NCBI RefSeq assembly: GCF_012641395.1
Contig: NZ_JABAIH010000010.1
Coordinates: 1-64,000, forward strand
Reading direction: 5' to 3'
Length of the DNA stretch: 64,000 nt
Source: Rhizobium sp. P32RR-XVIII
Lineage (GTDB): Bacteria > Pseudomonadota > Alphaproteobacteria > Rhizobiales > Rhizobiaceae
A program made the translations under genes and the position numbers. Of the stretch, positions 16,974 to 27,204 are shown piece by piece. The notes beneath the pieces were generated by a model that was not told the DNA's origin, did not search any database, and saw nothing but the letters and a program-made list of their open reading frames with translations. Every line of letters starts with the position of its first letter. The stretch's first letter is position 1.

Positions 16974-17837
16974 TCATTTCACCGCGCCGGCCATCAGCCC
17001 GCGCATGTAGTAGCGTTGCAGGAGCAGGAAGACGATCAGGCAGGGGATCGTCATGACGATGACGCCGGCCTGGACCGCTCCCCAGTTGACCGCGCCGAGC
17101 CGGCCGGCACGAACTGCCGTCATCAGGACCGGCAGCGTGTATTTCTCGTTGCTGGAGAGCAGCACGAGGGCGGCCAGGAATTCGTTCCAGGCATTCAGGA
17201 AGGCAAAGATCGCAACCGTCGCGACACCCGGAAGCACCAGCGGCAGAAGCACCCGGGCAAGCAGCCTGAGGTCGCGGGCGCCATCGATGCGCGCCGCCTC
17301 CTCGATCTCCTTCGGCACGGCGTCGAAGGCGTTGCGCATCATGAAGACGGAGAATGGAAGCTGCAGCGTCACGTAGACGAGTGTCAGCCCGAGCAGCGAA
17401 TTGTTGAGGCCGAGCCTGGCGAGGATGATGAAGAGGGGCGTCAGGATCGACTGGAACGGGATCATCAGCGTGGCGATGATCAGCACGAAGAGGGCGTTCT
17501 TCAGCGGGAAGCGGTAGCGGGAGAAGCCGTAGCCGGCGAGCAGGCTCACGGCGACGGTCAGGACCACCGTTGCCAGCGAGACGAAAAGCGAATTGACCAT
17601 ATGCCGCCAGATGCCGGCACCGAAGCTGTCGAGCACGGCATAGGCATCGAAGCTCACGCCGGTCGTCGGCCATGGGGGCAGGGGCGGCAGGCCGGACTCC
17701 GTCCCGTGCCGGAAGGAGGCAAGCAGGGTGATGACGAAGGGCGCCAGGAAGAAGATCGAAATGGCGATACCAATCACATGATAGGCGGAGGCGGCGCGGC
17801 GGGCCTTGCGGGCGCGTCTTTCCTTGGTTGAGATCAT
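16974..17837 (-). CDS. CUT1 sugar ABC permease (MalG type)
   Basis: This 287-residue inner-membrane permease has six hydrophobic segments and the EAA loop EIEEAARIDGARDLRLLARVLLP, which docks the ATPase. Length and topology are typical of the second permease of a CUT1 importer. Its ATG overlaps the stop of the preceding permease (ATGA, 17834-17837), showing a coupled pair. GH127 follows after 15 bases. Confidence 0.93.
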   Translation of the reverse strand: MISTKERRARKARRAASAYHVIGIAISIFFLAPFVITLLASFRHGTESGLPPLPPWPTTGVSFDAYAVLDSFGAGIWRHMVNSLFVSLATVVLTVAVSLLAGYGFSRYRFPLKNALFVLIIATLMIPFQSILTPLFIILARLGLNNSLLGLTLVYVTLQLPFSVFMMRNAFDAVPKEIEEAARIDGARDLRLLARVLLPLVLPGVATVAIFAFLNAWNEFLAALVLLSSNEKYTLPVLMTAVRAGRLGAVNWGAVQAGVIVMTIPCLIVFLLLQRYYMRGLMAGAVK

Positions 17838-18748
17838 GGCCTTTCCTCCCCGACCCGCAACAGCCAGAGCTGCACGATGCTGATCGCGACAAGGATGGCG
17901 AGCAGGGCGATCGAGAGTGCCGCGCCATAGCCGAGATTGAAGGACACGAAGGACTGGTTGAAGATGTAGTAGACGACCGAGATCATCTTGTTCTGCGGCC
18001 CGCCTGACGTCATGATGTAGAACTGGTCGAATGCGAGGATCGAGCCGGTGACGGAGACGATGAGCGCCAGCGCGATCGTGCGGCGCATCAGCGGCAGCGT
18101 CAGGTGCCTGAACCGCTGCCAGCGACCGGCGCCGTCGATGCGCGCGGCCTCCGTCAGCTCCGCCGGGATCGCCTGCAGGCCGGTGAGCAGGATGATCATC
18201 GTGAAGCCCGCAATCTTCCAGACCACCATCACGATGATCGTCAGGAAGGCGGTATCAAAGCTCGCCATGATGTTCGGGCTGCGCTCGACGATGCCGAGCG
18301 CGCGCAGAGCCGGACCGAAGAAGCCGCTATCGACATTGGCGAGCCACACCCAGAGCAGCGATGCGGTGGCAAGGCCGACGACGACCGGCAGGAAGATGAT
18401 GGTGCGATAGGTGCCGACGAAGCGGCGTTGCCGCTCGACGAAGAGCGCCAGAGGAAAGGCGACGGCGAAGATCGCAATGGTGACGATCACCGTATAATAG
18501 GCCGTGAAATTGAGCGCGGCCATGAAACGGCCGTCGTTTAACATGCGGGTATAGTTAGCCAGGCCGATCCAGCGAGAGACGCCCATCAGCGGCCAGTTGT
18601 GCAGGCTCATCCAGCCGGTGAAGAGCACTGGCATGACGAAGAAGACGATGACGAGCGCCATGGCCGGCGCAATATAGAGAAGGCCGCGCCACTGCGACTT
18701 CCGCCGTCTTCGGGCTGCGCGTATGGGCTGCGCACCGGAACCGGTCAT
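17834..18748 (-). CDS. CUT1 sugar ABC permease (MalF type)
   Basis: This 304-residue permease has a basic cytoplasmic N-terminus (RRRRKSQWRG), six membrane segments and the EAA loop AELTEAARIDGAGRWQRFRHLTLP. LASFDQFYIMTSGGP-like sequence (LAFDQFYIMTSGGPQNK) is typical of MalF-group permeases. It forms the channel with the next gene, which it overlaps by four bases. The binding-protein gene lies 84 bases upstream in the same operon. Confidence 0.93.
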   Translation of the reverse strand: MTGSGAQPIRAARRRRKSQWRGLLYIAPAMALVIVFFVMPVLFTGWMSLHNWPLMGVSRWIGLANYTRMLNDGRFMAALNFTAYYTVIVTIAIFAVAFPLALFVERQRRFVGTYRTIIFLPVVVGLATASLLWVWLANVDSGFFGPALRALGIVERSPNIMASFDTAFLTIIVMVVWKIAGFTMIILLTGLQAIPAELTEAARIDGAGRWQRFRHLTLPLMRRTIALALIVSVTGSILAFDQFYIMTSGGPQNKMISVVYYIFNQSFVSFNLGYGAALSIALLAILVAISIVQLWLLRVGEERP

Positions 18749-18832
18749 CGAAACCTCCGCATTTCATGATGTCGATCAGTCAAGGGGTCGGCCGGGGAAC
18801 TGCCACCGCTCCCCGGCCACGGCCGGGAGAGA

Positions 18833-20071
18833 TTATTGGCCGCTGTCTATGATCGACTGCATCTCGGATTGTGCATTCGAGAAGGCTCCATCGACATCGT
18901 CGCCGTAGATCGCGGCATTGGTGAATGTCGCCCAGGGACCGTTGGCGCTGTTGATGAGATCGTTGAACTGCAGCGTATAGGGCGTCTTGGCAACGGCGAT
19001 CGCCTTCAGCCCCACCTGCATCCGCGGATCGAGGCCTGCGAGCACCTGCTCGGCTATGTCGCCGCGCGTCGGCAGGCTGCCGTATTTCGCCATGACCTTC
19101 TGGCCGTCCATGGAATAGATGTATTCGAGGAATTCCTTCACGGCGTCGAGCCTCTTCGTGCCCTTGGTGATGACGAAGTTATCGCCGCCCGCAAAGGAAG
19201 AAGGCTTGCCGTCGACGCTGGGGATCAGCGTCACGCCGAAGTTGATCTCGGGATGCTGGGTCACCAGGGTGCCGATCGCGAAGGCGCCGAGGCTCTGCTG
19301 CCCGATCTTGCCGTTCGGGAAAGTCAGGAAGTTCACGCCATTGTCGCTTGCCGCACCTGCCGGCACGAGGTCCTTCTTGACCATGTTGCGATAGATATCG
19401 ACTGCCTTGCGCATCTGCGGCGTATCGAGCGTCGCCGTCTTGCCGTCCTCCGAGAGGATATCGGCGCCCGCACCCCAGACCAGTGGCGTGAACGTGAAGA
19501 TCATGCAACCGCCGCAGCTGCCGCCGGAGAAATAGAAGCCGTAGGTATCGTCGCCGAGCTTGCGGATTTTCTCTGCGTTGGCCGTAATCTCTTCCCATGT
19601 GGCCGGTGCCTTTTCAGGATCGAGCCCGGCCTTCTTGTAGAGATCCTTGTTCCAGGCGAAGACCGAGGTCTCGACCGAGAGCGGCAGACCGTAGATGCGG
19701 TCCTGGTAGGTGCCGAGGCGCACATGCGAGGGCGAAAGCGAATTGAAATAGGGAAGCTGCTTGGCCCAGTCGGTGAGATCCTCGAGCTGGCCGGCGGCGG
19801 CAAAGGCCGGTGTGTAGATCAGATCCATCGACAGTGCATCGGGCGCCTGGCCGCCGGCGATCGCGGTCGCATATTTCTGTACCAGTTCACTGAAGGGCAC
19901 TTCGGTCGCGACGACCTGGTTCTCGTGGCTGGTGTTGTAGGCCTCGACGACCTTCTTGAAGGCATCGCCGATGCCGGTCCGGACCCACATCTCGATTTTT
20001 TCGGCTGCCGAGGCGCCGGACGCCAGGCAGAGGGTGGCAACGCTCGTCGCCAGCAAAAGACGCTTGATCAT
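18833..20071 (-). CDS. Periplasmic sugar-binding protein of a CUT1 importer
   Basis: This 412-residue family-1 solute-binding protein starts at the ATG at 20071 (MIKRLLLATSVATLCLASGASAA, Sec signal peptide) with AGGAG upstream. A longer frame from 20212 runs into the lacI gene and is rejected. WVRTGIGDAFKKVVEAYN and the FLTFPNGKIGQQSLGAFA region resemble sugar-binding receptors. It is first of the transport genes, 40 bases after the lacI stop. With the GH127 partner, an arabinofuranoside ligand is likely but inferred. Confidence 0.9.
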   Translation of the reverse strand: MIKRLLLATSVATLCLASGASAAEKIEMWVRTGIGDAFKKVVEAYNTSHENQVVATEVPFSELVQKYATAIAGGQAPDALSMDLIYTPAFAAAGQLEDLTDWAKQLPYFNSLSPSHVRLGTYQDRIYGLPLSVETSVFAWNKDLYKKAGLDPEKAPATWEEITANAEKIRKLGDDTYGFYFSGGSCGGCMIFTFTPLVWGAGADILSEDGKTATLDTPQMRKAVDIYRNMVKKDLVPAGAASDNGVNFLTFPNGKIGQQSLGAFAIGTLVTQHPEINFGVTLIPSVDGKPSSFAGGDNFVITKGTKRLDAVKEFLEYIYSMDGQKVMAKYGSLPTRGDIAEQVLAGLDPRMQVGLKAIAVAKTPYTLQFNDLINSANGPWATFTNAAIYGDDVDGAFSNAQSEMQSIIDSGQ

Positions 20072-20111
20072 GGCACTCCTCCCAATATGGCGCGTCTCCT
20101 TCGCGCCGTTG

Positions 20112-21158
20112 CTATATTCCGAGGGTGTCCCCCCCGCATGACTGCCGCACGATAAGCCGGCACGGCAATTTCCTGATGCCGGGCTCCACCGTCCGGCCTT
20201 CCGCCAGGGCAAGAACCGTAAGCCCCGCCTGACGTCCCAATTCCTTCAATTCCATGTCCACCGTCGTCAGCGGCGGCCGCGTCTGGGCCGCGACGATCTC
20301 CCAATTGTCGAAGCCGACAACCGAGACGTCCTGCGGAACCTTGAGGCCTCTCTCTCGCAGGGCATCGATGACGCCCCGCGCGATCTGATCGTTGCCGCAG
20401 AAGATCCCATCCGGTTTCTCCGCAACACGGCTCCATATCGCCGCTATCGCATCGTGGCCCCAGCTCTCGGACCAGACGCCAGACATGACTTCCGCATCCC
20501 GACCGACGATCGCCCGGTAGGAGGCCGCACGCTCCCGAACCGAAAAGAAATCCTCGGGCCCGGTGATATGGACGATCCGTCGCCGTCCAAGCTTGCGCAG
20601 CCACTCGACCGCCAGCCTGGCACCCTGCTCGTCATCCGACCGGAAGGTCACGCTATTCGGCGCTCCTTCCGTGAAGGCGTAGACGACCGGCACATGCAAA
20701 TTGGACAAATCGACCGGCAACCGTCTGTCAAGACGCTTTCCCGTCGCGATTATTCCGTCCACCTGTTTGTCGAGCATAGCCTCGACATGAATCTGGCCGA
20801 GAGCGGGATCGTCTTCGATCGCGCACAGGAAAACCGAAACGCCGTGATCGACGAGAGCCTCGGATATGCCCGCCATGACCGGCAGCGTGAAGCGGCCGTA
20901 AGTGTCGTTCGTCAGGAGTCCGATCGTGAAGCTCCGCTTGCTGAGGAGACCCCTTGCCAAGGCATTCGGCCGGTATCCGATCTCCGCGGCGATACGCTTC
21001 ACGCGTTCGCGCGTGTCATCGGTCATTCGGCCGGTATCGTTCAGCGCTTTCGATGCCGTCGATATGCTAATTCCGGCAGCCCTTGCCACTTCGTGAATGG
21101 TGGTCCTGCCTGTTTTTTTCCCCGTGAGTATTAGCTGCTCCTCCGTCGCACCCGACAT
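20112..21158 (-). CDS. LacI-family transcriptional regulator
   Basis: This 348-residue repressor has an N-terminal helix-turn-helix TTIHEVARAAGISISTASKALN, hinge helix PNALARGL and a periplasmic-binding-like ligand domain (GRFTLPVMAGISEAL, IICGND-like FCGNDQIARGVIDALRE, VSVVGFDNWE). Start choice is uncertain: the ATG at 21158 lies directly after an operator-like palindrome without a clear ribosome-binding site, and the ATG at 21176 would place that palindrome inside the gene. It is the first gene of the arabinofuranoside operon, so it probably represses itself and the transport genes through the two sites upstream, with a sugar as inducer. Confidence 0.9.
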   Translation of the reverse strand: MSGATEEQLILTGKKTGRTTIHEVARAAGISISTASKALNDTGRMTDDTRERVKRIAAEIGYRPNALARGLLSKRSFTIGLLTNDTYGRFTLPVMAGISEALVDHGVSVFLCAIEDDPALGQIHVEAMLDKQVDGIIATGKRLDRRLPVDLSNLHVPVVYAFTEGAPNSVTFRSDDEQGARLAVEWLRKLGRRRIVHITGPEDFFSVRERAASYRAIVGRDAEVMSGVWSESWGHDAIAAIWSRVAEKPDGIFCGNDQIARGVIDALRERGLKVPQDVSVVGFDNWEIVAAQTRPPLTTVDMELKELGRQAGLTVLALAEGRTVEPGIRKLPCRLIVRQSCGGDTLGI

Positions 21159-21174
21159 GAGAAAAGCTTTTACC
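21159..21174. promoter_or_regulatory. Operator-like palindrome, proximal to lacI
   Basis: GAGAAAAGCTTTTACC has a perfect AAAAGCTTTT core. It matches the distal site in 14 of 16 positions when that one is reversed. It overlaps the expected -10 of the lacI promoter, whose TTGACA lies at 21181-21186 on the reverse strand, so binding should block polymerase. Confidence 0.6.
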
Positions 21175-21190
21175 ATGGCACTTGTCAAGC

Positions 21191-21206
21191 GGGAAAAGGT
21201 TTTCTC
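21191..21206. promoter_or_regulatory. Operator-like palindrome, distal to lacI
   Basis: The reverse strand reads GAGAAAACCTTTTCCC, the partner of the site at 21159-21174. The centres are 32 bases apart, about three helical turns, with the -35 box between them. This fits cooperative binding by LacI-family dimers. Confidence 0.6.
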
Positions 21207-21299
21207 GCGAGGTGGGTGGGATGCGAAGGAGAGCAGCTTGCAGCTCCTCGTCCTCAAAGGCGCGACCTCCCCGGTGTCGATCCGAAATTTCGAAGGACC

Positions 21300-22085
21300 T
21301 CAGAAGGAGAGATCGAGCACGCGGCCTTCGAAAAGCCGGTCTCGGGAACCTTCGAGATGCGCGCGCATCAGGTCGCGCGCCTCGTCGGCTCTGCCCTCGG
21401 CAATGGCCTTGTAAATGGCATTGTGCTCCTGGAACACCTGTTCGAGGCCCTGGCGGGGGCCGAGCAGCGAAAGGCCGTGAAGATGCATGCCGACGGCGAT
21501 ATGTGCCTTCAGGGCGTCGATCGAGGCGGTGTAATAGTGATTGTTGGCAGCCTCGGTGACGGCGCGATGGAAGATGAAGTCGGCATCGGCGCGATGCAAC
21601 TGATGGCTGGTCGCTTCCCTCAGATCGGCAAGCGCGTCGGCGATCTTCTGAAGCGCTGCCTCATCCCGGCGTTTGGCCGCGAAATAGGCCGCCGCCGGCT
21701 CGATCGTCAGGCGGAATTCGTAGCAGCGCTGGATATCGGCGATCGTTTTGACCGGCGAATAGGCGAGCTGAGCCGTCGGCGAGCCATGTGCGCTGACGAA
21801 GGTGCCGGCTCCCTGACGGGCGTAGACGATCCCTTGTTCGCGCAGTCGGGCCAAGGCATCGCGGACGATCGGACGCGAAACGCCGAGCATCGAGGCAAGC
21901 TCGTGCTCGCCCGGCAGACGGGAATCCGGCGGATAATTGCCGGTCCGGATGCGCTCCAGGAGCTGGTCGAAAACGCGGTCGACCAGTTTCACAGCCTTGC
22001 CGCGTTCCGGCCGCGGCGGCGCCCCCGCCTGCGAATTCACTGATGCGCCGTTCGCTTCATCCACTCTCATTCTCCCTGCTGGCAT
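21300..22085 (-). CDS. GntR-family regulator (FadR/FCD subfamily)
   Basis: This 261-residue regulator has a winged helix near residues 35-100 (LLERIRTGNYPPDSRLPGE, LGVSRPIVRDALARLREQGIV) and an all-helical FCD ligand domain. The metal-ligand pattern is suggested by RADADFHR-like ADADFIFHRAV and the later histidines in HIAVGMH and EHNAIYKAI. FCD regulators usually sense organic acids or acid sugars, which suits its place as last gene of the kinase/Dpp operon, four bases after the kinase stop. Start 22085 is used; a GTG at 22064 with AGGGAG is possible. Confidence 0.9.
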   Translation of the reverse strand: MPAGRMRVDEANGASVNSQAGAPPRPERGKAVKLVDRVFDQLLERIRTGNYPPDSRLPGEHELASMLGVSRPIVRDALARLREQGIVYARQGAGTFVSAHGSPTAQLAYSPVKTIADIQRCYEFRLTIEPAAAYFAAKRRDEAALQKIADALADLREATSHQLHRADADFIFHRAVTEAANNHYYTASIDALKAHIAVGMHLHGLSLLGPRQGLEQVFQEHNAIYKAIAEGRADEARDLMRAHLEGSRDRLFEGRVLDLSF

Positions 22086-22089
22086 CCGT

Positions 22090-23157
22090 CTATGCCGCCT
22101 GATTTCGGGGAACCAGTCTTAGCAAACTATCGGAATTGCCAAAGCCTCCCGACTTGATGGCGCAACGGAACTGCCGTCCTGCGCCATCGGTCAGATCGAA
22201 CCAGGGAATGCCGGCTTCGATCTCGCCTTTCGGCCGAACGACCCGCACCCCCAATCCGCGAAGGACGGCAAGCGCGGTATCCCCGCCGCCGACCATCAGC
22301 ATTTCCGGCCCCGTCGCAACTATGACCGATTTCACACCCTGCGCAAAGCGCGCCGCGACCTGCGCAGCCTCATGCGATATTTCTCCTGTGCAACGCAAGA
22401 GTGCAGGCAGCCGTATATTCCCGACCGGTTCGACTTCTCCCATCGGTGCATCGATCACCGTTGCGAGGGTTCCGGACCTTTCCAACCGTTCCATCTGGCG
22501 GGCGGTGATCGGATCGCGCGAGCCGAACGCAAAGAGCGTTTCCGCCCGGGCTTCGAAACCCTGGTGCTGGCTACCGATGTGGCCGCGGCCGAGATGGCGG
22601 GCGAGGGCGGCGCCAAGGCCGCGCGCACCGACGGCGAGAACCGATGCCCAGTCGTTTTCCGCCACGATCCGGTCGAGGTCCGCATCGCTTTCGGCATCCC
22701 CGATCGCGAGTCCTTCGGAATGTCCGGCAAAGAGAGCGGCAATCGGCAAGGGCGTGTCGACGCCGCGTCCGACGACAGAGGCGCCGGAGGTAAACCGTTG
22801 CTGATCCGGGATTGCCGGTGCAATCAGGATGCTCTTGCGTCCGAATACGTCGGCAAGCGCCGCACTTTCGGCCGCGACATTTCCCTTCAGCCTGGAATCG
22901 ATCTTCTTCATGACGACCGCCGGAGCCGCAGCCGCAAGCTTTTGACCGGCGGCCAGGACCACCTCGGCCGCCTCGTCGCCGGAGAGCGCCCGCGAAGCCG
23001 TATTGACGACAACCACTTCAGCGCCTGTGGCGATGGCTTCCTCGATCGCCCCTGCATCGACCGCGACGGCGACAGACAGGCCCGCCTCGACGAAGGGCGT
23101 GCCGGTGTCGAGCGAGCCCGTCAGATCGTCGGCGATCACGGCAACCTTCAAGCTCAT
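22090..23157 (-). CDS. Four-carbon acid sugar kinase (DUF1537 family)
   Basis: This 355-residue kinase of the DUF1537 family includes enzymes shown to phosphorylate D-threonate, L-threonate or D-erythronate (DtnK, OtnK, DenK). The N-terminal domain has VAVIADDLTGSLDTGTPF, the substrate-side block KKIDSRLKGNVAAE and the IAPAIPDQQR loop. The C-terminal nucleotide domain has VIVATGPEMLMVGGGDTA. The ATG at 23157 overlaps the stop of the upstream ATPase (ATGA). At about 355 residues it is shorter than the usual 420, so a compact member. Together with a PdxA2-like gene across the divergent promoter it predicts an acid-sugar 4-phosphate intermediate. The exact substrate is unknown. Confidence 0.88.
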   Translation of the reverse strand: MSLKVAVIADDLTGSLDTGTPFVEAGLSVAVAVDAGAIEEAIATGAEVVVVNTASRALSGDEAAEVVLAAGQKLAAAAPAVVMKKIDSRLKGNVAAESAALADVFGRKSILIAPAIPDQQRFTSGASVVGRGVDTPLPIAALFAGHSEGLAIGDAESDADLDRIVAENDWASVLAVGARGLGAALARHLGRGHIGSQHQGFEARAETLFAFGSRDPITARQMERLERSGTLATVIDAPMGEVEPVGNIRLPALLRCTGEISHEAAQVAARFAQGVKSVIVATGPEMLMVGGGDTALAVLRGLGVRVVRPKGEIEAGIPWFDLTDGAGRQFRCAIKSGGFGNSDSLLRLVPRNQAA

Positions 23158-24145
23158 GCCGTCTGTCCCGGATTGACGGCGTGGCAGGCGACGAGATGGC
23201 CGGGCTTTGCCTCCGTCCAAGCCGGCACCACCTTGCTGCAGACCTCCATGGCAATCGGGCAGCGTGTATGGAAGCGGCAACCGGATGGCGGGTTGAGGGG
23301 GCTCGGCACATCGCCCTGCAGGATCTGGCGCTTGCGGTTCCTCTCATGCTCCGGATCGGTTTCGGGCACAGCCGACAGCAGCGCCTTCGTATAAGGGTGC
23401 AGCGGATTGTCGAAAAGCTCCTCGCGCGTCGCAAGCTCGGCTAGCCGGCCGAGATACATGACGCCGACGCGGGTGCTGATATGGCGCACGACCGCAAGGT
23501 CATGGGCAATGAAGAGATAGGTCAGGCCGTATTTCTCCTGCAGGTCGAGCAGCAGGTTGATGATCTGCGCCTGGATCGAGACGTCGAGCGCCGAGATCGC
23601 CTCGTCGCAGACGATGAATTTCGGCTGGCAGGCAAGCGCGCGGGCGATAGCGACGCGCTGGCGCTGGCCGCCGGAAAGCTCGTGCGGATAGCGCTGCGCA
23701 AAGCGTGGCGGCAGGCCGACATCGGTCAGAAGTGCTGCGACCCGGTCCTTCAGTTCCGCCTTCGTGGCGAGCTTGTGGAAGAGGATGGGTTCGGCGATCG
23801 CCTCGCCGATCGTCATGCGGGGATTGAGCGTCGAATAAGGGTCCTGGAAGACGATCTGCAGGTCGCGCCGGAAAGGGCGCATCTGTTTCTCGCCGAGCGT
23901 GGCCAGATCCTGGCCCTTGTAGACGACGCGGCCGCTGGTGGCGCGATAAAGGTTGAGGATGGTGAAGCCGGTCGTCGATTTGCCGCAGCCGGATTCGCCG
24001 ACGAGGGAGAGCGTCTCGCCTTCCATGATGTCGAGATCGACATTGTCGAGCGCATAGACGGTAGCCGCGCGTTCTCCGAAGGCGCCGAGCTTGACGTGGA
24101 AATGCTTGACCAGGCCTTCGACCTTGAGGAGCGGTTGCGCACCCA

Positions 24146-24149
<4 letters not shown>
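23154..24149 (-). CDS. Dpp/Opp-type ABC ATPase, second subunit (DppF type)
   Basis: This 331-residue ATPase has Walker A GESGCGKST, Q-loop IVFQDPYSTLNPRM, signature LSGGQRQRVAIARA, Walker B FIVCDEAISALD and H-loop FIAHDLAV. The C-terminal oligopeptide-type domain carries cysteines in GCRFHTRCPIAMEVC, typical of the Fe-S-like binding tail in DppD/DppF ATPases. The ATGATG start at 24149 follows AGGAGG and overlaps the DppD stop. It belongs to the five-gene importer beside the DUF1537 kinase. Such importers often carry oligosaccharides or sugar acids as well as peptides. Confidence 0.93.
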
Positions 24150-25149
<1,000 letters not shown>

Positions 25150-25150
<1 letters not shown>

Positions 25151-26109
25151 TATTTGCTCCCCCGCGGATTGAGTGCATCGTTGAGGCCATCGCCGAGGAA
25201 GCTGAAGGCAACCGAGGCAAGGCCGAGCACGGCCGCCGGGGCGGCAAGGAGATGCGGATAGTGCTGCCAGACACGCAGGCCGTCCGAGATCATGTTACCC
25301 CAGCTGGGCGTCGGCGGATTGACGCCAACACCGAGAAAGCTGAAGGCGCTTTCGAGAACCATGGCAGTGCCGAGACCGGCGCTGACGGAGACGATCAGCG
25401 GACCCAGCGCATTCGGCACGATATAGCGCTTGATGATGATCCAGTTCGACAGACCGAGCGCCTGCGCCGCCGTGATATAGGGCCGGTTGCGGATGGAAAG
25501 CACCTGCGCACGTACCAGGCGGGCATAGGGCGGCCAGGAGATCAGCGCCATCGATCCGAAGACGAGGATGAAATCTACCCATACCGTCTGGCGATAGAAG
25601 GGGTTGAGCGTCTCCAGATAGCGCGCTTCCATCCATCGAGTGATCGGTGACTTCAGCGAGGCGTTGATGACGACGACGAGCAGAAGATTGGGGACCGACA
25701 TCGTCACATCCGTCAGCCACATGATGACGCGGTCGAAGGGATTGCCGAAGAAGCCGGCAACAGCGCCAAGAGTAAGCCCGATCAGCACCGCGAAGAAGGT
25801 GACGATGACGGCGACCAGGAAGGCGGTGCGCGTGCCGAAGACGACGCGGCTGAAGACATCGCGGCCGAGATCATCCGTCCCGAAGAGATGCGAGAGGGAA
25901 GGGGCCGAGTTTCTGGCTGCGAGATCCTGGCTCAGATAATCGTACGGCGTGAGATAGGGACCGAAGATCGCCGCGAAGCCGAGGATCAGCACGACGGCGA
26001 GGCCGAAGAGCGCGAGCTTGTTGCGCTTCAGGCGGTGCCAGGCATCGCGCCATAGGTTGACCGGCGGCTCGTCGGCTGTCTCGACCGTGGAGAGGGGAAT
26101 GGCGGACAT
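25150..26109 (-). CDS. Dpp/Opp-type ABC permease (DppC type)
   Basis: This 319-residue permease has a cytoplasmic N-terminus with WRDAWHRLKRNKLALFGLAVV, the usual OppC N-terminal signature. HLFGTDDLGRDVFSRVVFGTR and the docking loop AAQALGLSNWIIIKRYIVPN follow. The six-helix core ends LGDGLNDALNPRG. It is two bases after the DppB stop and overlaps DppD by one base, so translation is coupled. Confidence 0.94.
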
Positions 26110-26111
26110 GA

Positions 26112-27068
26112 TCAGCGGCTCCTTCTCGAATCGCCGGCGCGCGGATCGAGCAGCGGATAGAGCACATCGACCAGCAGGTTCGACACCATGACCAGGAAAG
26201 ACCCGATCAGCGTGATCGCAAGAATAACGGGATAGTCGGAATTGGTGAGTGCCTGCACGGTCAACCGGCCGAGGCCCGGAAGACCGAAGACGAGCTCGAC
26301 GAAGATCGCGCCGTTGACGATCGTGATCATGATGAGGCCGAGCTGGGTGACGACCGGTGTCAGTACCGGGCGCAGGATATGCTTCAGTGCGACGACAATC
26401 TCCGGCACGCCCTTGGCGCGGGCGGTGCGGACGAAATCTTCCGACAGCACCTCGATGACGGCGGCGCGCGTCTGGCGCACGATGAGCGCGATCGGCTGGA
26501 AGGACAACACGATGAGCGGCAGGATGATGCGCACGTCGAAGATGCCGCCCCAGCCATAGGGCACCTTGATCATTGGCAGAAGCACGATCAGCCCCACCAT
26601 CAGGAGCGGGCCGGCGACATAGGCCGGGACCGCCCAGAGGAAGAGCGCCGAACCGAGGATCGTGTAGTCGATGCGACTGTTCTGGTTGAGTGCGGCAAGC
26701 ATGCCAAGCGGAATCGCCACCACGGCCGTCAGGACGATGGCACAGAGCGCGAGCTGGAAGGAGACGGGGGCGGCGGCGGACACCATTGCCCAGACGGAAC
26801 GGCCGGAGGTCAGCGAATTGCCGAACTGGCCGTGCAGCAGGTTCCAGATGTAAAGGCCGAATTGCTCGATGAAAGGCCTGTTAAGACCGGCGCTCTCGCG
26901 GATGGCCTCGATCTTCTGCGGATTATAGGCGACGTCGCCCGGCGCGCGAAGGAAGATCAGTTTGATCGGATCGCCGGCGCCGTAGAAGGCCATCGCATAG
27001 ACGGCCATCATCACGACCAATACCGACGGTATCCAGATGGCGAACCGCGTTAGCACATAGCGTAGCAA
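26112..27068 (-). CDS. Dpp/Opp-type ABC permease (DppB type)
   Basis: This 318-residue permease has the first-helix LRYVLTRFAIWIPSVLVV, the NRPFIEQFGLYIWNLLHGQFG block, the docking loop FVRTARAKGVPEIVVALKHILRP and GLPGLGRLTVQALTNSDYPV near the end. I prefer the TTG at 27068, five bases after GGGAGG. A GTG at 27074 abuts the ribosome-binding site, and an ATG at 27116 lacks one. The gap of about 135 bases from the binding-protein gene contains two hairpins, suggesting lower expression than the receptor. Confidence 0.9.
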   Translation of the reverse strand: MLRYVLTRFAIWIPSVLVVMMAVYAMAFYGAGDPIKLIFLRAPGDVAYNPQKIEAIRESAGLNRPFIEQFGLYIWNLLHGQFGNSLTSGRSVWAMVSAAAPVSFQLALCAIVLTAVVAIPLGMLAALNQNSRIDYTILGSALFLWAVPAYVAGPLLMVGLIVLLPMIKVPYGWGGIFDVRIILPLIVLSFQPIALIVRQTRAAVIEVLSEDFVRTARAKGVPEIVVALKHILRPVLTPVVTQLGLIMITIVNGAIFVELVFGLPGLGRLTVQALTNSDYPVILAITLIGSFLVMVSNLLVDVLYPLLDPRAGDSRRSR

Positions 27069-27139
27069 GGCCACCTCCCACTCTTGCCCGGCGCATGACT
27101 GGCGGGAATACCGCAAATGGCCGGTTCTTCTTGAAAGAT

Positions 27140-27192
27140 GCGCGAAGACCCCTGCGGCCTTCGCGCCGATGTCAGGCCGCCTCAGGCGGCCT
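27140..27192 (-). terminator. Two tandem hairpins between receptor and permease genes
   Basis: GCGCGAAG/CTTCGCGC (arms 27140-27147 and 27159-27166) and AGGCCGCC/GGCGGCCT (27174-27181 and 27185-27192) lie just after the binding-protein stop. Such intercistronic stems commonly cause partial termination or stabilise the receptor message, giving excess binding protein. Confidence 0.6.
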
Positions 27193-27204
27193 TGGTCGTT
27201 GCGG

